Source of the DNA: Helicobacter baculiformis
GTDB taxonomy: Bacteria > Campylobacterota > Campylobacteria > Campylobacterales > Helicobacteraceae
DNA length: 41,679 bases
Assembly: GCF_900197685.1 (NCBI RefSeq)
Contig: NZ_FZMF01000008.1
Location: 1-41,679 of the forward strand
Direction: 5' to 3'
Shown in pieces: positions 19,535 to 27,550 of the stretch. The position numbers and the translations under genes were made by a program. The first letter of the stretch is position 1, and every line of letters starts with the position of its first letter. The notes below the pieces were generated by a model. The model saw only the letters and a list, made by a program, of their open reading frames with translations. It searched no databases and had not been told where the DNA came from.

Positions 19535-20362
19535 CTAGCTCCTCTCTTTCTTAGAAGCTTTGGCGATCACGCCTTCATAAGCCTGACAATACTCCATTTT
19601 AGAAGTGTCTTGTTTGAGTACACCAGTGGGGTACTTGCCCTCCCTCTCCTCAGGGCTTAACGCCTCGTATTGGCGTTTGCTCACCAAGCGGGATTGAATC
19701 CATGCCAAAGTTTGAGCCGCTTCGCCCATCTTGTTTTTGCGCCCCAAATTGATATGGCAATTGCTATGCACATCCACAAAGCTAAAGCCCTTATGGCTAA
19801 AGCCCTCCGCTAGCGTGCGCTCCAATCTTTTAGGGTCTAACACACTCTCGCGCGCGACAAAGCTCGCCCCGGCTGCCATCGTGATTTCACAGGGGTCAAA
19901 GTGGTTATCAATATTGCCACTTTGGGCGGTAACCGTCCACATCCCATTAGGGGTGGTGGGGGAGGTTTGCGAATTGGTGAGTCCATAGATGAAGTTATTG
20001 ACCAATACCAAGTTCAGATCAATATTGCGCCTGCAGGCATGGATGGTGTGGTTGCCGCCAATGGCAAAGCTATCCCCATCTCCAGAAACCACGATGACAT
20101 GTTTGTTAGCATTGGCTAACTTGATCCCGGTGGCGTAAGCCAACGCGCGCCCATGTGTGGTGTGCACGGTGTTGCAATTCACATACGAGCTCATCCGCCC
20201 GCTGCACCCAATCCCACTCACCAAGCACACATCGTCCATATTCCAGCCCAAGCTATCAATGGCGCGGATAATGCACTTCAAGATCACCCCATCCCCACAG
20301 CCCCAACACCATAGCGTGGGGGTTTTATCCACACGCAAATACTCATCATAATTAAACGCCAT
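19535..20362 (-). CDS. oorB: 2-oxoglutarate:acceptor oxidoreductase, beta subunit
   Basis: Thiamine-pyrophosphate-binding subunit that carries out decarboxylation of 2-oxoglutarate. 275 residues. CWGCGDG near residue 19 and GDGDSFAIGGNHTIHA with downstream VNNFIYGLTNSQTSPT form the TPP/magnesium site of this family. Directly follows oorA with no gap. Confidence 0.96.
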   Translation of the reverse strand: MAFNYDEYLRVDKTPTLWCWGCGDGVILKCIIRAIDSLGWNMDDVCLVSGIGCSGRMSSYVNCNTVHTTHGRALAYATGIKLANANKHVIVVSGDGDSFAIGGNHTIHACRRNIDLNLVLVNNFIYGLTNSQTSPTTPNGMWTVTAQSGNIDNHFDPCEITMAAGASFVARESVLDPKRLERTLAEGFSHKGFSFVDVHSNCHINLGRKNKMGEAAQTLAWIQSRLVSKRQYEALSPEEREGKYPTGVLKQDTSKMEYCQAYEGVIAKASKKERS

Positions 20363-21493
20363 TTATAGCTCCTTTATTTTGCGCGCGATCTGTCTGGGGG
20401 TAAAAGGTCTGCCATCGGCTTGTAGCAACGCCTCCACTCTGCGACCCATAGCATGCTCAATTTCTAAAACATACTGCCCCTTATTGAGCTCGACCATGAG
20501 GATTTTTTCAAACCTTTTACCCAATTCTTCTAGCTGTTTGCGCGGGCTAGGCCACAGAGTGAGCGGGCGAAAAAAGCCAACTTTCTTAGCATACCCTTGC
20601 GCTTTTAAATCCCTTAGGGCTTCTTTGATAGCCAGCGCGCTAGAACCATAGCCAATAATAAGCACCTCTGCGTCCTCTAAATCCATCTCTTCATTTTTGC
20701 TAAGAATGTCTAATTTAGAGTCAATCTTATGAAAGAGTCGCTCGATGAGCGCGCCCCCAATTTGGGCATCTTCGGTGGGGAAACCAATGGGTCCATGGTG
20801 TAGCCCCGTGATGTGGTAGCGGTATCCCTTAAAAAAGGGGTTGAGAATGGCTGACTCGTCCATGGGCACGCCATAAGGTTGGTAATCCTTAGGGTCGCCC
20901 TCAAAGACGCGCCGATTCACTATGCCCTCTTGCACCTCCTGTAAATCGGGTAATTGCACCCTGCCATACATGTGTCCAACAGTCTCATCTAAAAGCAAGA
21001 ACACCGGAGTCATGAGCATTTCTGCCAAATTGAAAGCGCGGATCGTTTCGCTATAGATTTCTTCTAAATTGCCCGGAGCCAAAGTTACGGATTTAAAATC
21101 CCCATGAGAGGGGTGTTTTAAAAAATTCACATCCCCTTGAGCGACCCTTGTGGGCATCCCTGTAGAGGGACCTGAGCGCATGACATCCACGATCACAAGG
21201 GGGGTTTCTGTCATGAACGCATAGCCGATCTGTTCTACTTTGAGAGAAATCCCCGGCCCTGAGCTAGCTGTCATCGCCTTCACCCCGCTCATGCTAGCCC
21301 CTAGCGACACACACACCCCCCCAATCTCATCCTCCATTTGGATAAAATGCCCCCCGTGAGCGGGCAAGAGTTTGCTCATCGCATGCATGATGTCTGAGCT
21401 AGGCGTGATAGGATAGCCTCCAAAGAAGCGACAACCCGCCTCAATGGCGGCTTTAGCGACTAAATCATTGCCATCAGAAATCACCTCCCTCAT
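20363..21493 (-). CDS. oorA: 2-oxoglutarate:acceptor oxidoreductase, alpha subunit
   Basis: Large subunit of the oxidoreductase, 376 residues, forming the TPP pyrimidine-binding and transketolase C-terminal-like domains. Signatures: GCRFFGGYPITPSSDIMHAM, MEDEIGGVCVSLGASMSG, MTASSGPGISLK, and the C-terminal domain with EVLIIGYGSSALAIKEAL. The ATG overlaps the oorD stop by 4 bases. Electrons are thought to pass via OorD to an external acceptor such as flavodoxin. Confidence 0.97.
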   Translation of the reverse strand: MREVISDGNDLVAKAAIEAGCRFFGGYPITPSSDIMHAMSKLLPAHGGHFIQMEDEIGGVCVSLGASMSGVKAMTASSGPGISLKVEQIGYAFMTETPLVIVDVMRSGPSTGMPTRVAQGDVNFLKHPSHGDFKSVTLAPGNLEEIYSETIRAFNLAEMLMTPVFLLLDETVGHMYGRVQLPDLQEVQEGIVNRRVFEGDPKDYQPYGVPMDESAILNPFFKGYRYHITGLHHGPIGFPTEDAQIGGALIERLFHKIDSKLDILSKNEEMDLEDAEVLIIGYGSSALAIKEALRDLKAQGYAKKVGFFRPLTLWPSPRKQLEELGKRFEKILMVELNKGQYVLEIEHAMGRRVEALLQADGRPFTPRQIARKIKEL

Positions 21494-21831
21494 TGACCCC
21501 TCCCCTGCGCAATCGATTCTTCTAAAAGCATGTAATGATTAGCCCGCACTCTCACGCCTCTCTCTTCTGCCTCTTTGGACACTTTAGCAAATTTAAACTC
21601 TTTCTTCTCCGCGACATAAATGGCAAAGTCCGGACACCCCAATTCGCATTTACAACACCCAATGCAACTTTCTGGGTAAGCCACCTTAGCGACCTTGCCT
21701 AGAATATGATCCAAGCGCACACCCATGCCAAGCACCCCAGCCGGACACACCGACACGCATAAATCGCAACCCTTGCAACGCGCCTCATTCACCCAAACGG
21801 GCACGCCTTGGGGGGCTACCATCTTAGACAT
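21490..21831 (-). CDS. oorD: 2-oxoglutarate:acceptor oxidoreductase, delta (ferredoxin-like) subunit
   Basis: Electron-transfer subunit with two [4Fe-4S] motifs, CKGCDLCVSVCP and CIGCCKCELGCP, first gene of oorDABC. The ATG at 21831 is the likely start because AAGGAG ends 5 bases before it. A GTG at 21837 would overlap the ribosome site and is unlikely. About 113 residues. Transcription probably begins at the extended -10 around 21869-21877. Confidence 0.95.
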   Translation of the reverse strand: MSKMVAPQGVPVWVNEARCKGCDLCVSVCPAGVLGMGVRLDHILGKVAKVAYPESCIGCCKCELGCPDFAIYVAEKKEFKFAKVSKEAEERGVRVRANHYMLLEESIAQGRGQ

Positions 21832-21868
21832 CAACACTCCTTGATAGACAGACAGATTTGGAGGCTCG

Positions 21869-21877
21869 ATCTTAGCA
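21869..21877 (-). promoter_or_regulatory. Extended -10 promoter of the oorDABC run
   Basis: Minus-strand TGCTAAGAT (TG-N-TAAGAT) with an A/T-rich upstream stretch. It would give a leader of about 30 bases to oorD. It is the only good promoter I see before the run oorDABC, lysA fusion, DUF2156-like gene and pabB. The rest of 21832-22020 holds an imperfect small stem (TCTTTG / CAAAGA) but no convincing gene. Confidence 0.5.
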
Positions 21878-22020
21878 TTTTAATACTAAATTGCAACTAA
21901 CAAAGAAGTTCAAGATACATCCAAAGAAAATAAATAAAAAAGTTAAAATCACGAATACAAAGGCAGGTGTACCACTTTGACATGCCCTACATCTTTGATT
22001 TTTTTTGCAAAGACTTACCT

Positions 22021-23448
22021 CTAAAAATTGAAATTATAGACATAGTTGCAGTAGAAAGAAACATCACGCCTAAACCCTATTTGTTCTTTATAGACTCCCG
22101 CTTGCCCGTAATTGGTGGCGGTAGTGGCATAGTAATTCAAGATAGGTAATAAAGGGATACGCATACCAACTTCAAAACCATTATGGCGATCAATATTGCT
22201 TCTAAAGCCAAAATTCAAGGGCAGTTGAAAATAGCTAGTGCCCATATGCACTTGACATGCGCTATCGTTTTTGCAATTAGTAATCATTGTTTTAAGAGTC
22301 GAACTATTCGTACTCCACGAAGTACCTATAAGCATCAATCCAAAGAAAATCCCATGTGTGCGTGTGCTATCTGTATTTTCAGAGAAGTTATATAAGGCAT
22401 CAACACCCACGCCATAAGCAAAGTTATTCACACTATAGGCTCCTTTGCCCACTCTGCCCCCGTTATAGCTAAAGCTACCATAATAACGCACCCCCCAGCG
22501 CCTTTTTTTACCAAAGAATTGTTTATAGCCAACCTGCATATCTACACCGTAGAAATTGACATTTGCATGGCGGTATTGCATGGCAGAGAGAAATTTTTTA
22601 GTGGTGCTGGTGTGTACATTGAAAAATTCTGAGCGGTTGTTTTGATAATATTTTTGCAGGGCTATTTGGGCGGCTTGTGCGCCGGCTTGGGTGCCACCTA
22701 TGGAATTTAAGAGAGCATCCGTGATATTTTTTCTATTATCTGGTACAACAAGCTTATCTTGATTCACGCTTGTGAGTGCGCTGAATAGTTGGTTTGAAAG
22801 CGTGCTAGCTGCGTTTTCTAAGCTGCGCATTTGTGCCTGCAATTGTTCAAAGGTAACATTGCCGGTTATAAAAGTGTCTCCTAGCACACTCTTTGCCTCT
22901 TTTTCAAGTACACTAAATTGATCCACGTCTATTTTAACCTGGGGACTTTGTCCTAAATTTTGCACTGCAATATCACTAGAAAGAGTGCTTAGTGCATGGA
23001 GTAGAGCACCTATAGCTAAAGCAGGATTATCGCGGTTAGCTTGGTCAAAATACTCAAGTGTGGAAGATACCCAAGCATTTATTAAGCTAGGTCTGTTATC
23101 CGAGTAGTTAGTTTTATCTACCTGAATATTCATATCAGCCTGTCCATTCCATGATGCGATATTATTAAGCGCATTGGACACATTTGTATAGGGGTTATTT
23201 TTGGAATCGGGAAATTGGATTGTAGAAGCTTGAGGTATATGTCCACCTGCCCCACCCCATGGAAAAACATCGCTGATTTTTATTGTTTTTGGGGTGAATG
23301 TTTGTACTTCTTGAATGCCCTGCTTGCTGGTCCCATTGGCTTGGATACCATGAGAATACTGAAAACCCACTTGCGCATAAAAGCCACTATTCTCTGCACT
23401 CAAACATCCGAGTACTGCCACTACACTAAGCCACCTCAAAATATGCAC
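22021..23448 (-). CDS. Hop-family outer membrane protein (large, with extracellular domain)
   Basis: About 475 residues. Signal peptide HILRWLSVVAVLGCLSA, mature start ENSGFYAQVGFQYSHG. A long middle part (about residues 70-280), rich in Asn, Gln and Ser and low in barrel motifs, is probably the surface-exposed helical domain, as in adhesin-type Hop proteins. The C-terminal barrel has YKQFFGKKRRWGVRYYG, FNFGFRSNIDRHNGFEVG, RRDVSFYCNYVYNF and a terminal Phe. GTG 23448 is chosen because AAAGG lies about 7 bases upstream; TTG 23463 has no ribosome site. Its binding partner cannot be told from sequence. Confidence 0.88.
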   Translation of the reverse strand: MHILRWLSVVAVLGCLSAENSGFYAQVGFQYSHGIQANGTSKQGIQEVQTFTPKTIKISDVFPWGGAGGHIPQASTIQFPDSKNNPYTNVSNALNNIASWNGQADMNIQVDKTNYSDNRPSLINAWVSSTLEYFDQANRDNPALAIGALLHALSTLSSDIAVQNLGQSPQVKIDVDQFSVLEKEAKSVLGDTFITGNVTFEQLQAQMRSLENAASTLSNQLFSALTSVNQDKLVVPDNRKNITDALLNSIGGTQAGAQAAQIALQKYYQNNRSEFFNVHTSTTKKFLSAMQYRHANVNFYGVDMQVGYKQFFGKKRRWGVRYYGSFSYNGGRVGKGAYSVNNFAYGVGVDALYNFSENTDSTRTHGIFFGLMLIGTSWSTNSSTLKTMITNCKNDSACQVHMGTSYFQLPLNFGFRSNIDRHNGFEVGMRIPLLPILNYYATTATNYGQAGVYKEQIGFRRDVSFYCNYVYNFNF

Positions 23449-23676
23449 AATTCCACCTTTCAAGATTTAAAGAAAAAAATCGCTAAGAGAAAACAAGCTA
23501 CAGCCGCTCTTAACCAATAAGAGACCAAGATTTCTAAATGCAAAAGATTTTTTAAGCGGACCGGTAAAGCCAACCCTGAGTGAGAGACCTGGAGAAGCCG
23601 CTTGCTTGAGGTGATACTAGCGTTGTTAACTTAAAGAGAGCTTGTATTTTCTCATTTTTTGCCTTTTTTGAAAAAA

Positions 23677-23835
23677 TTACTCTACTTGCTTGGGCTCACC
23701 ATCGTTGGGGGCAACTTTGGGGGGCTTATGGTAGTGTTTATGTTTCGGAGTGGAATTGGTGGAGCTGGCAGGACACTGACAGCACCCATTTAAATATAGT
23801 AACGATACACATAGAAAGGCTAAATTCTTACTCAT
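23677..23835 (-). CDS. Small His/Lys/Pro-rich lipoprotein, function unknown
   Basis: A 52-residue reading frame with a strong ribosome site (AAGGAAG just before the ATG). The N-terminus MSKNLAFLCVSLLYLNGC is a lipoprotein signal peptide with lipobox LNGC, and CCQC gives three cysteines close together. The mature part is only about 35 residues and carries HKHYHKPPK, basic and histidine-rich, possibly metal-binding. It lies between the large Hop gene and the two-helix membrane protein gene, all on the minus strand. I recognise no family. The gap 23464-23676 holds nothing else I can name. Confidence 0.65.
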   Translation of the reverse strand: MSKNLAFLCVSLLYLNGCCQCPASSTNSTPKHKHYHKPPKVAPNDGEPKQVE

Positions 23836-23856
23836 GTTCTTCCTTTTCACACGCTT

Positions 23857-24873
23857 TCACACGCCAAAAAATACTTCTAAAGGATAGGATTTATCCATCA
23901 TCTTAAGGTCTAAATAGGCGTTGATAATCATAAACTCATCTTTAGGGTGTGTGCTCAAGCGTTCGCGCACTTGATCGATCATCTCTAAATCCAATAAAAT
24001 ATAAAGAAGTCCTCTTTCGGCACGCTCATCCTGAGTTGCCAAAAATTCAAAGAATTTAAAGCGCGCGTCAGGGGCAAGAAGAATCTTAGTCTTTTTAGCT
24101 AATTGTAGATAATCTTGACTTTCGTAGCCAACTAGTGTACATAAACGCGCTATAGTTTCTTGATTTAATGTAGTTTTACCGCGTAGATACGCCTCCAAAA
24201 GATGGGCTAAAACTTCCCGATCTATAAGCTTTTCAGCATTCTTAAGCACCTTTGGCAGTTCTTTGTTAGAGCCCCGCTCGATGATAGCAATCAGAGCATG
24301 CTGTTTGATTTCTGTACTGAAGGCATCACTTTTAAGAACCTCGTGGGCGCGCTTGAGATCCTGTCGGATTTGGTTGTGTAGATTATGAATGTAAAAAGGA
24401 TTCTGAGGCGAGAAATCGTATTTGTGTAGATCAACAGCGTGTTCCTCATTGATATCTTGGTAATAGGTAAACAGCCGATCAAGTTTTTCATACCCACTCT
24501 CAGGAGTGTTGGGGTCTGCTTGCAATTTGAAGCGTGCTAGGATTTTGGAAAGCGTACCAAAAAGTGAATTGTGGTAACTTGCCTTAATAAAAGTATTTTT
24601 AGTGTCTTGATCCATGATCTGACGCACCAGTTTTTCCATATCGCGCCGCTCGTTGTAGCGTGCAAACAGGTTCATCAAACTTCCCCCAAGCACAAAAAGC
24701 AGAGTGAATCCAAAAAAAAGCAATACAATTCCTACAATCCAAAGCGCAATGGGCAAATCAAATATGCTTGTAGAAATAGAAAGGGCAAAGTGGTTAGGGG
24801 CAATGCCGTGTACATACCAGCCCAACGCAATGACGAATAACAAGGTAAAAGCGGTGTAATAGCGTAATTTCAT
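23857..24873 (-). CDS. Membrane-anchored protein of unknown function
   Basis: 338 residues. Two hydrophobic helices near the N-terminus (about 6-24 and 43-66) followed by a long, mostly helical soluble part containing charged, repeat-like helices (EIKQHALIAIIERG, REVLAHLLEAYLRG, GLLYILLDLEMIDQ). No catalytic motif. It follows rlmH and accD on the same strand, the order I recall for a conserved hypothetical gene in H. pylori. The helical part might form a TPR-like scaffold, but this is a guess. Confidence 0.8.
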   Translation of the reverse strand: MKLRYYTAFTLLFVIALGWYVHGIAPNHFALSISTSIFDLPIALWIVGIVLLFFGFTLLFVLGGSLMNLFARYNERRDMEKLVRQIMDQDTKNTFIKASYHNSLFGTLSKILARFKLQADPNTPESGYEKLDRLFTYYQDINEEHAVDLHKYDFSPQNPFYIHNLHNQIRQDLKRAHEVLKSDAFSTEIKQHALIAIIERGSNKELPKVLKNAEKLIDREVLAHLLEAYLRGKTTLNQETIARLCTLVGYESQDYLQLAKKTKILLAPDARFKFFEFLATQDERAERGLLYILLDLEMIDQVRERLSTHPKDEFMIINAYLDLKMMDKSYPLEVFFGV

Positions 24874-24918
24874 GGTTTCCTCCGAAATGCAGATTATAGC
24901 TTAAAGTGGCTAATAGCC

Positions 24919-25350
24919 CTATTTATGGTAAGGATGGTGGTTTAAGAGACTCAAAGCTCTGAAAATCTGTTCACATAAGACAAGCTTGGCGATCTCATGG
25001 CTGAAAGTGAGCGCGCTCAATGAGAGAGAGGTGCATTGATTTAAAAATTCAGGAGCAAATCCAAAAGCTCCCGCGATGAAAAAATGCACGCGTGCATGCC
25101 CGGATAGAAGTTGGCTAAAACTCTCGCTGGTGTAACGATTGCCCATAGGGTGCAAAGCAAGCGCCAAAGTGTTTGCCCTAAGGTAGGGTTGCAGGGCTTT
25201 AGTGTAACTTTGTTTAGTGTGTACACCTTTGGGATTAATATCTAACACGCTTAGCTTTGCGCCAAATTGCTGGCATTGGCGTTGGTAATGCACAACCAGA
25301 GGTGTGAGTTTAGGGTTGGGTTTGGCGATAGCATAAATATAGTAGGTCAT
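24919..25350 (-). CDS. rlmH: 23S rRNA pseudouridine-1915 N3-methyltransferase
   Basis: SPOUT-class methyltransferase acting on helix 69 of 23S rRNA in the assembled ribosome. 143 residues, normal length. The knot region shows FFIAGAFGF (family IGGaxG) and LTFSHEIAKLVLCEQIFRA (family TlpHxlxRxxlxEQiYRA), ending with the short NHPYHK tail close to the usual one. In most RlmH proteins the helix has an Arg after the His; here it reads AKL. Overlaps accD by 4 bases (ATGA). Confidence 0.92.
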   Translation of the reverse strand: MTYYIYAIAKPNPKLTPLVVHYQRQCQQFGAKLSVLDINPKGVHTKQSYTKALQPYLRANTLALALHPMGNRYTSESFSQLLSGHARVHFFIAGAFGFAPEFLNQCTSLSLSALTFSHEIAKLVLCEQIFRALSLLNHHPYHK

Positions 25351-26195
25351 GCGTGTGTCAGCATGCCCACTAGATCACTGATACTCTGTTTTAGATCTTT
25401 GCGCTCAATAATCATGTCGATGAGTCCGTGTTCTAATAGAAACTCTGCACTCTGAAAGCCGTGTGGCAATTCCGCACCAATCGTTTGCTTGATAACTCTA
25501 GCCCCCGCAAAACCAATCATTGCGCCGGGCTCAGCGATGATGAGATCGCCCAAAAAGGCAAAGGATGCGCTCACGCCCCCAAAGGTAGGATCTGTTAAAA
25601 GCGAAATAAAAGGCAATCTGGCCTCTGAGAGTTTGTTGAGCGCAGCACTAGTTTTAGCCATTTGCATGAGCGAATAGGTAGATTCCTGCATTCTAGCCCC
25701 CCCGCTAGCTGACACAATTAAAAGGGCTTGAGATTTTTCCACTGCGCGGTTGATAGCGCGTACGATTTTCTCCCCCTCCACTGAGCCCAAAGAACCCCCC
25801 ATAAACGCAAAATCAAAGACTACAATTTGCATGCCAATCCCATGGATTGCACCCTCTCCGCTAATCACAGAACTAGGGCGCCCTGTTTTGGCTTGGTATT
25901 TTTTGACCCGTTGTTTATAACTCTCTTTGTCGACAAAATTTAGCGGATCAACGGGTTTAAGTTCCTTATCAAATTCGACAAAAGTATCCGGATCGCAGAG
26001 AAAATCGAGGCGATCATTAGCCCCCATTCTAAAATGGTAATGGCATTTCAAGCAAACATGGTGTTTGGCAAAAACCTCCTTATAATACATCAGGGCACTA
26101 CACTGGGGGCATTTGATCCAATGACTAGGCATATCCTGTTTGGAAGCCTGTACCTTGTTTTTCTTCAAATTTTTTAGAAAATCTGTTAGACCCAT
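25347..26195 (-). CDS. accD: Acetyl-CoA carboxylase carboxyltransferase, beta subunit
   Basis: With AccA forms the carboxyltransferase that moves CO2 from biotin to acetyl-CoA. 282 residues. The N-terminal zinc ribbon is WIKCPQCSALMYYKE with HVCLKCHYHF. The crotonase-like core has SGGARMQES and GFAGARVIKQTIG. AccB and AccC are encoded elsewhere in the window (31.8-33.7 kb); AccA is not seen. ATG 26195 has AAGGTGG just upstream. Confidence 0.96.
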   Translation of the reverse strand: MGLTDFLKNLKKNKVQASKQDMPSHWIKCPQCSALMYYKEVFAKHHVCLKCHYHFRMGANDRLDFLCDPDTFVEFDKELKPVDPLNFVDKESYKQRVKKYQAKTGRPSSVISGEGAIHGIGMQIVVFDFAFMGGSLGSVEGEKIVRAINRAVEKSQALLIVSASGGARMQESTYSLMQMAKTSAALNKLSEARLPFISLLTDPTFGGVSASFAFLGDLIIAEPGAMIGFAGARVIKQTIGAELPHGFQSAEFLLEHGLIDMIIERKDLKQSISDLVGMLTHA

Positions 26196-26254
26196 ATCAC
26201 CACCTTAAAAAGAGTTAGTAGTGCTATGTTATCACATTTTTAATACATTTGATC

Positions 26255-26283
26255 TTGACAAAGGCTTGTAAATAGTGTAATAT
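26255..26283 (+). promoter_or_regulatory. Near-consensus sigma-70-type promoter of the tRNA cluster
   Basis: TTGACA (26255-26260), 17-base spacer, TAATAT (26278-26283), also preceded by TG. Expected start about 26290, ten bases before tRNA-Lys. Helicobacter promoters usually lack a clear -35 box, so this one stands out as strong. Confidence 0.8.
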
Positions 26284-26299
26284 TGCCTTTTGTGCGAAT

Positions 26300-26375
<76 letters not shown>

Positions 26376-26376
26376 A

Positions 26377-26451
26377 GGCTCCTTCATCTAGTGGTTAGGA
26401 TACCACCCTTTCACGGTGGTTACAGGGGTTCAAATCCCCTAGGAGTCACCA
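26377..26451 (+). tRNA. tRNA-Glu (TTC), first copy
   Basis: Acceptor GGCTCCT/AGGAGTC, anticodon loop CTTTCAC, fully paired T stem AGGGG/CCCCT, encoded CCA, discriminator A. One base after tRNA-Lys. Confidence 0.95.
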
Positions 26452-26455
26452 CTTA

Positions 26456-26531
26456 GGTCGCTTAGCTCAGTTGGTAGAGCGCCACCCTTACAAGGTGGAT
26501 GTCATAAGTTCGAGTCTTATAGCGACCACCA
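26456..26531 (+). tRNA. tRNA-Val (TAC)
   Basis: Acceptor GGTCGCT/AGCGACC, anticodon stem CCACC/GGTGG with loop CTTACAA, T-loop TTCGAGT, encoded CCA. Confidence 0.96.
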
Positions 26532-26532
26532 T

Positions 26533-26609
26533 GGAGCGGTAGTTCAGCTGGTTAGAATACCTGCCTGTCACGCAGGGGGTCGCGGGTTCAAGTCCCGTCC
26601 GTTCCGCCA
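26533..26609 (+). tRNA. tRNA-Asp (GTC)
   Basis: Acceptor GGAGCGG/CCGTTCC (one G-U pair), anticodon stem CCTGC/GCAGG with loop CTGTCAC, T-loop TTCAAGT, discriminator G, encoded CCA. Confidence 0.96.
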
Positions 26610-26635
26610 CTCTCTATAATCCCTTCTCAAAATTA

Positions 26636-26711
26636 GACCCCTTCATCTAGTGGCCAAGGATACCACTCTTTCAAGGTGGAAACGGAAGTTCAAATCCTCC
26701 AGGGGTCGCCA
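26636..26711 (+). tRNA. tRNA-Glu (TTC), second, divergent copy
   Basis: Acceptor GACCCCT/AGGGGTC, anticodon loop CTTTCAA, discriminator G, encoded CCA. It differs from the first tRNA-Glu in the acceptor stem, D loop (GGCCAAGG), anticodon stem (a T-G closing pair) and T stem, where GGAAG/CCTCC has an A-C mismatch. Function is likely but less certain than for the other four. It ends one base before the convergent lipoprotein gene's stop codon. Confidence 0.85.
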
Positions 26712-27440
26712 CTACCTAGGACATTCTAAAAAGAGATCGAAAGTCGCTTTGTTGCGCAACTCGCGCTTAAAATCTAAGTTAATAGTGATTTCTTTGCTTT
26801 GAGCAAATGTGTCAATAAGCTGCTTGCTGATCACCACGCGACAACCAGTTGTGTTAAATTTATAAGGAATCTTATCAATAACAATCTCAAAACGCGTGGG
26901 GGTTTTTGGCTTAAGGGCATAGCGTTGGTAGGAAGTGTTGATGCTAGCTTCAGCTTCGGGTTTTTGTGAATATTTGTAGGTGTTAATGCGCCCCTCTATG
27001 TTGGTGATTTTCGTTGCTGCATTGTTAAGAGAGAAGATTTGGGTTTGTCTTTTGGTCAGGAAAACTTCTCCTTGCATAAATTTTTGCAATTGGAAAGAAT
27101 GAATTTCTAAAAATAATTTGCCATGGGATTCTTCAATCCCTACATCTTTTTCACTTAGAGGATAATAATTTTCTTGAGAAAACACGACCTTTTTAGGACC
27201 TTCTTTTTTAATCTTAATGGTTCGCTTGGTTGTGGCGCTGGCAGATGTATTGCCAGTAGACATGGCATTATCGCGATTCACCGTGTTAGTGATGTCTTCT
27301 TTGTAATTGAAATTATAATTAATTGGTTGGTTTGTGTAGGGTTGTTTGGTGCATCCAAGAGAGCCTAGAGACACAGCAACACCAATTATGGCAACACTAT
27401 AAAGATTACAAGCATCAAGCACCCCGGACACTTTTCTCAT
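26712..27440 (-). CDS. Putative lipoprotein, function unknown
   Basis: About 242 residues. N-terminal hydrophobic stretch AIIGVAVSLGSLGC with a lipobox (SLGC) and Lys-Gln next, so probably outer-membrane targeted. A low-complexity Asn/Thr/Ser linker with basic KRTIKIKKEGPKK (residues about 70-87) leads to a mixed beta-rich domain with no recognised motif. ATG 27440 follows AAGAAGGG by 7 bases; the TTG at 27443 is an unlikely start. The divergent der gene begins 110 bases away; TATTATAAG in that gap may be its -10. Confidence 0.75.
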   Translation of the reverse strand: MRKVSGVLDACNLYSVAIIGVAVSLGSLGCTKQPYTNQPINYNFNYKEDITNTVNRDNAMSTGNTSASATTKRTIKIKKEGPKKVVFSQENYYPLSEKDVGIEESHGKLFLEIHSFQLQKFMQGEVFLTKRQTQIFSLNNAATKITNIEGRINTYKYSQKPEAEASINTSYQRYALKPKTPTRFEIVIDKIPYKFNTTGCRVVISKQLIDTFAQSKEITINLDFKRELRNKATFDLFLECPR

Positions 27441-27550
27441 CAAAAAACCCTTCTTAAGTTTTAAAGCTTATAATAGGTTACTATGTCTTAATTATAGGGG
27501 TTTTAATAAAACTTCATGCTTAAAGCAAGACCTAAAGATACAGGCTCGTA

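Noticed and set aside
14513-21877. A specialised biosynthetic or defence cluster in the minus-strand run
   Set aside because: All recognisable genes are primary metabolism; the lysA fusion is the only novelty.
21950-22020. Small stem TCTTTG/CAAAGA after the large Hop gene as a terminator
   Set aside because: The loop is A-rich and no T run follows the stem in the transcribed direction.
23215-23520. 101-codon plus-strand frame opposite the start of the large Hop gene
   Set aside because: Antisense to a convincing signal peptide and mature start; low-complexity product with no family.
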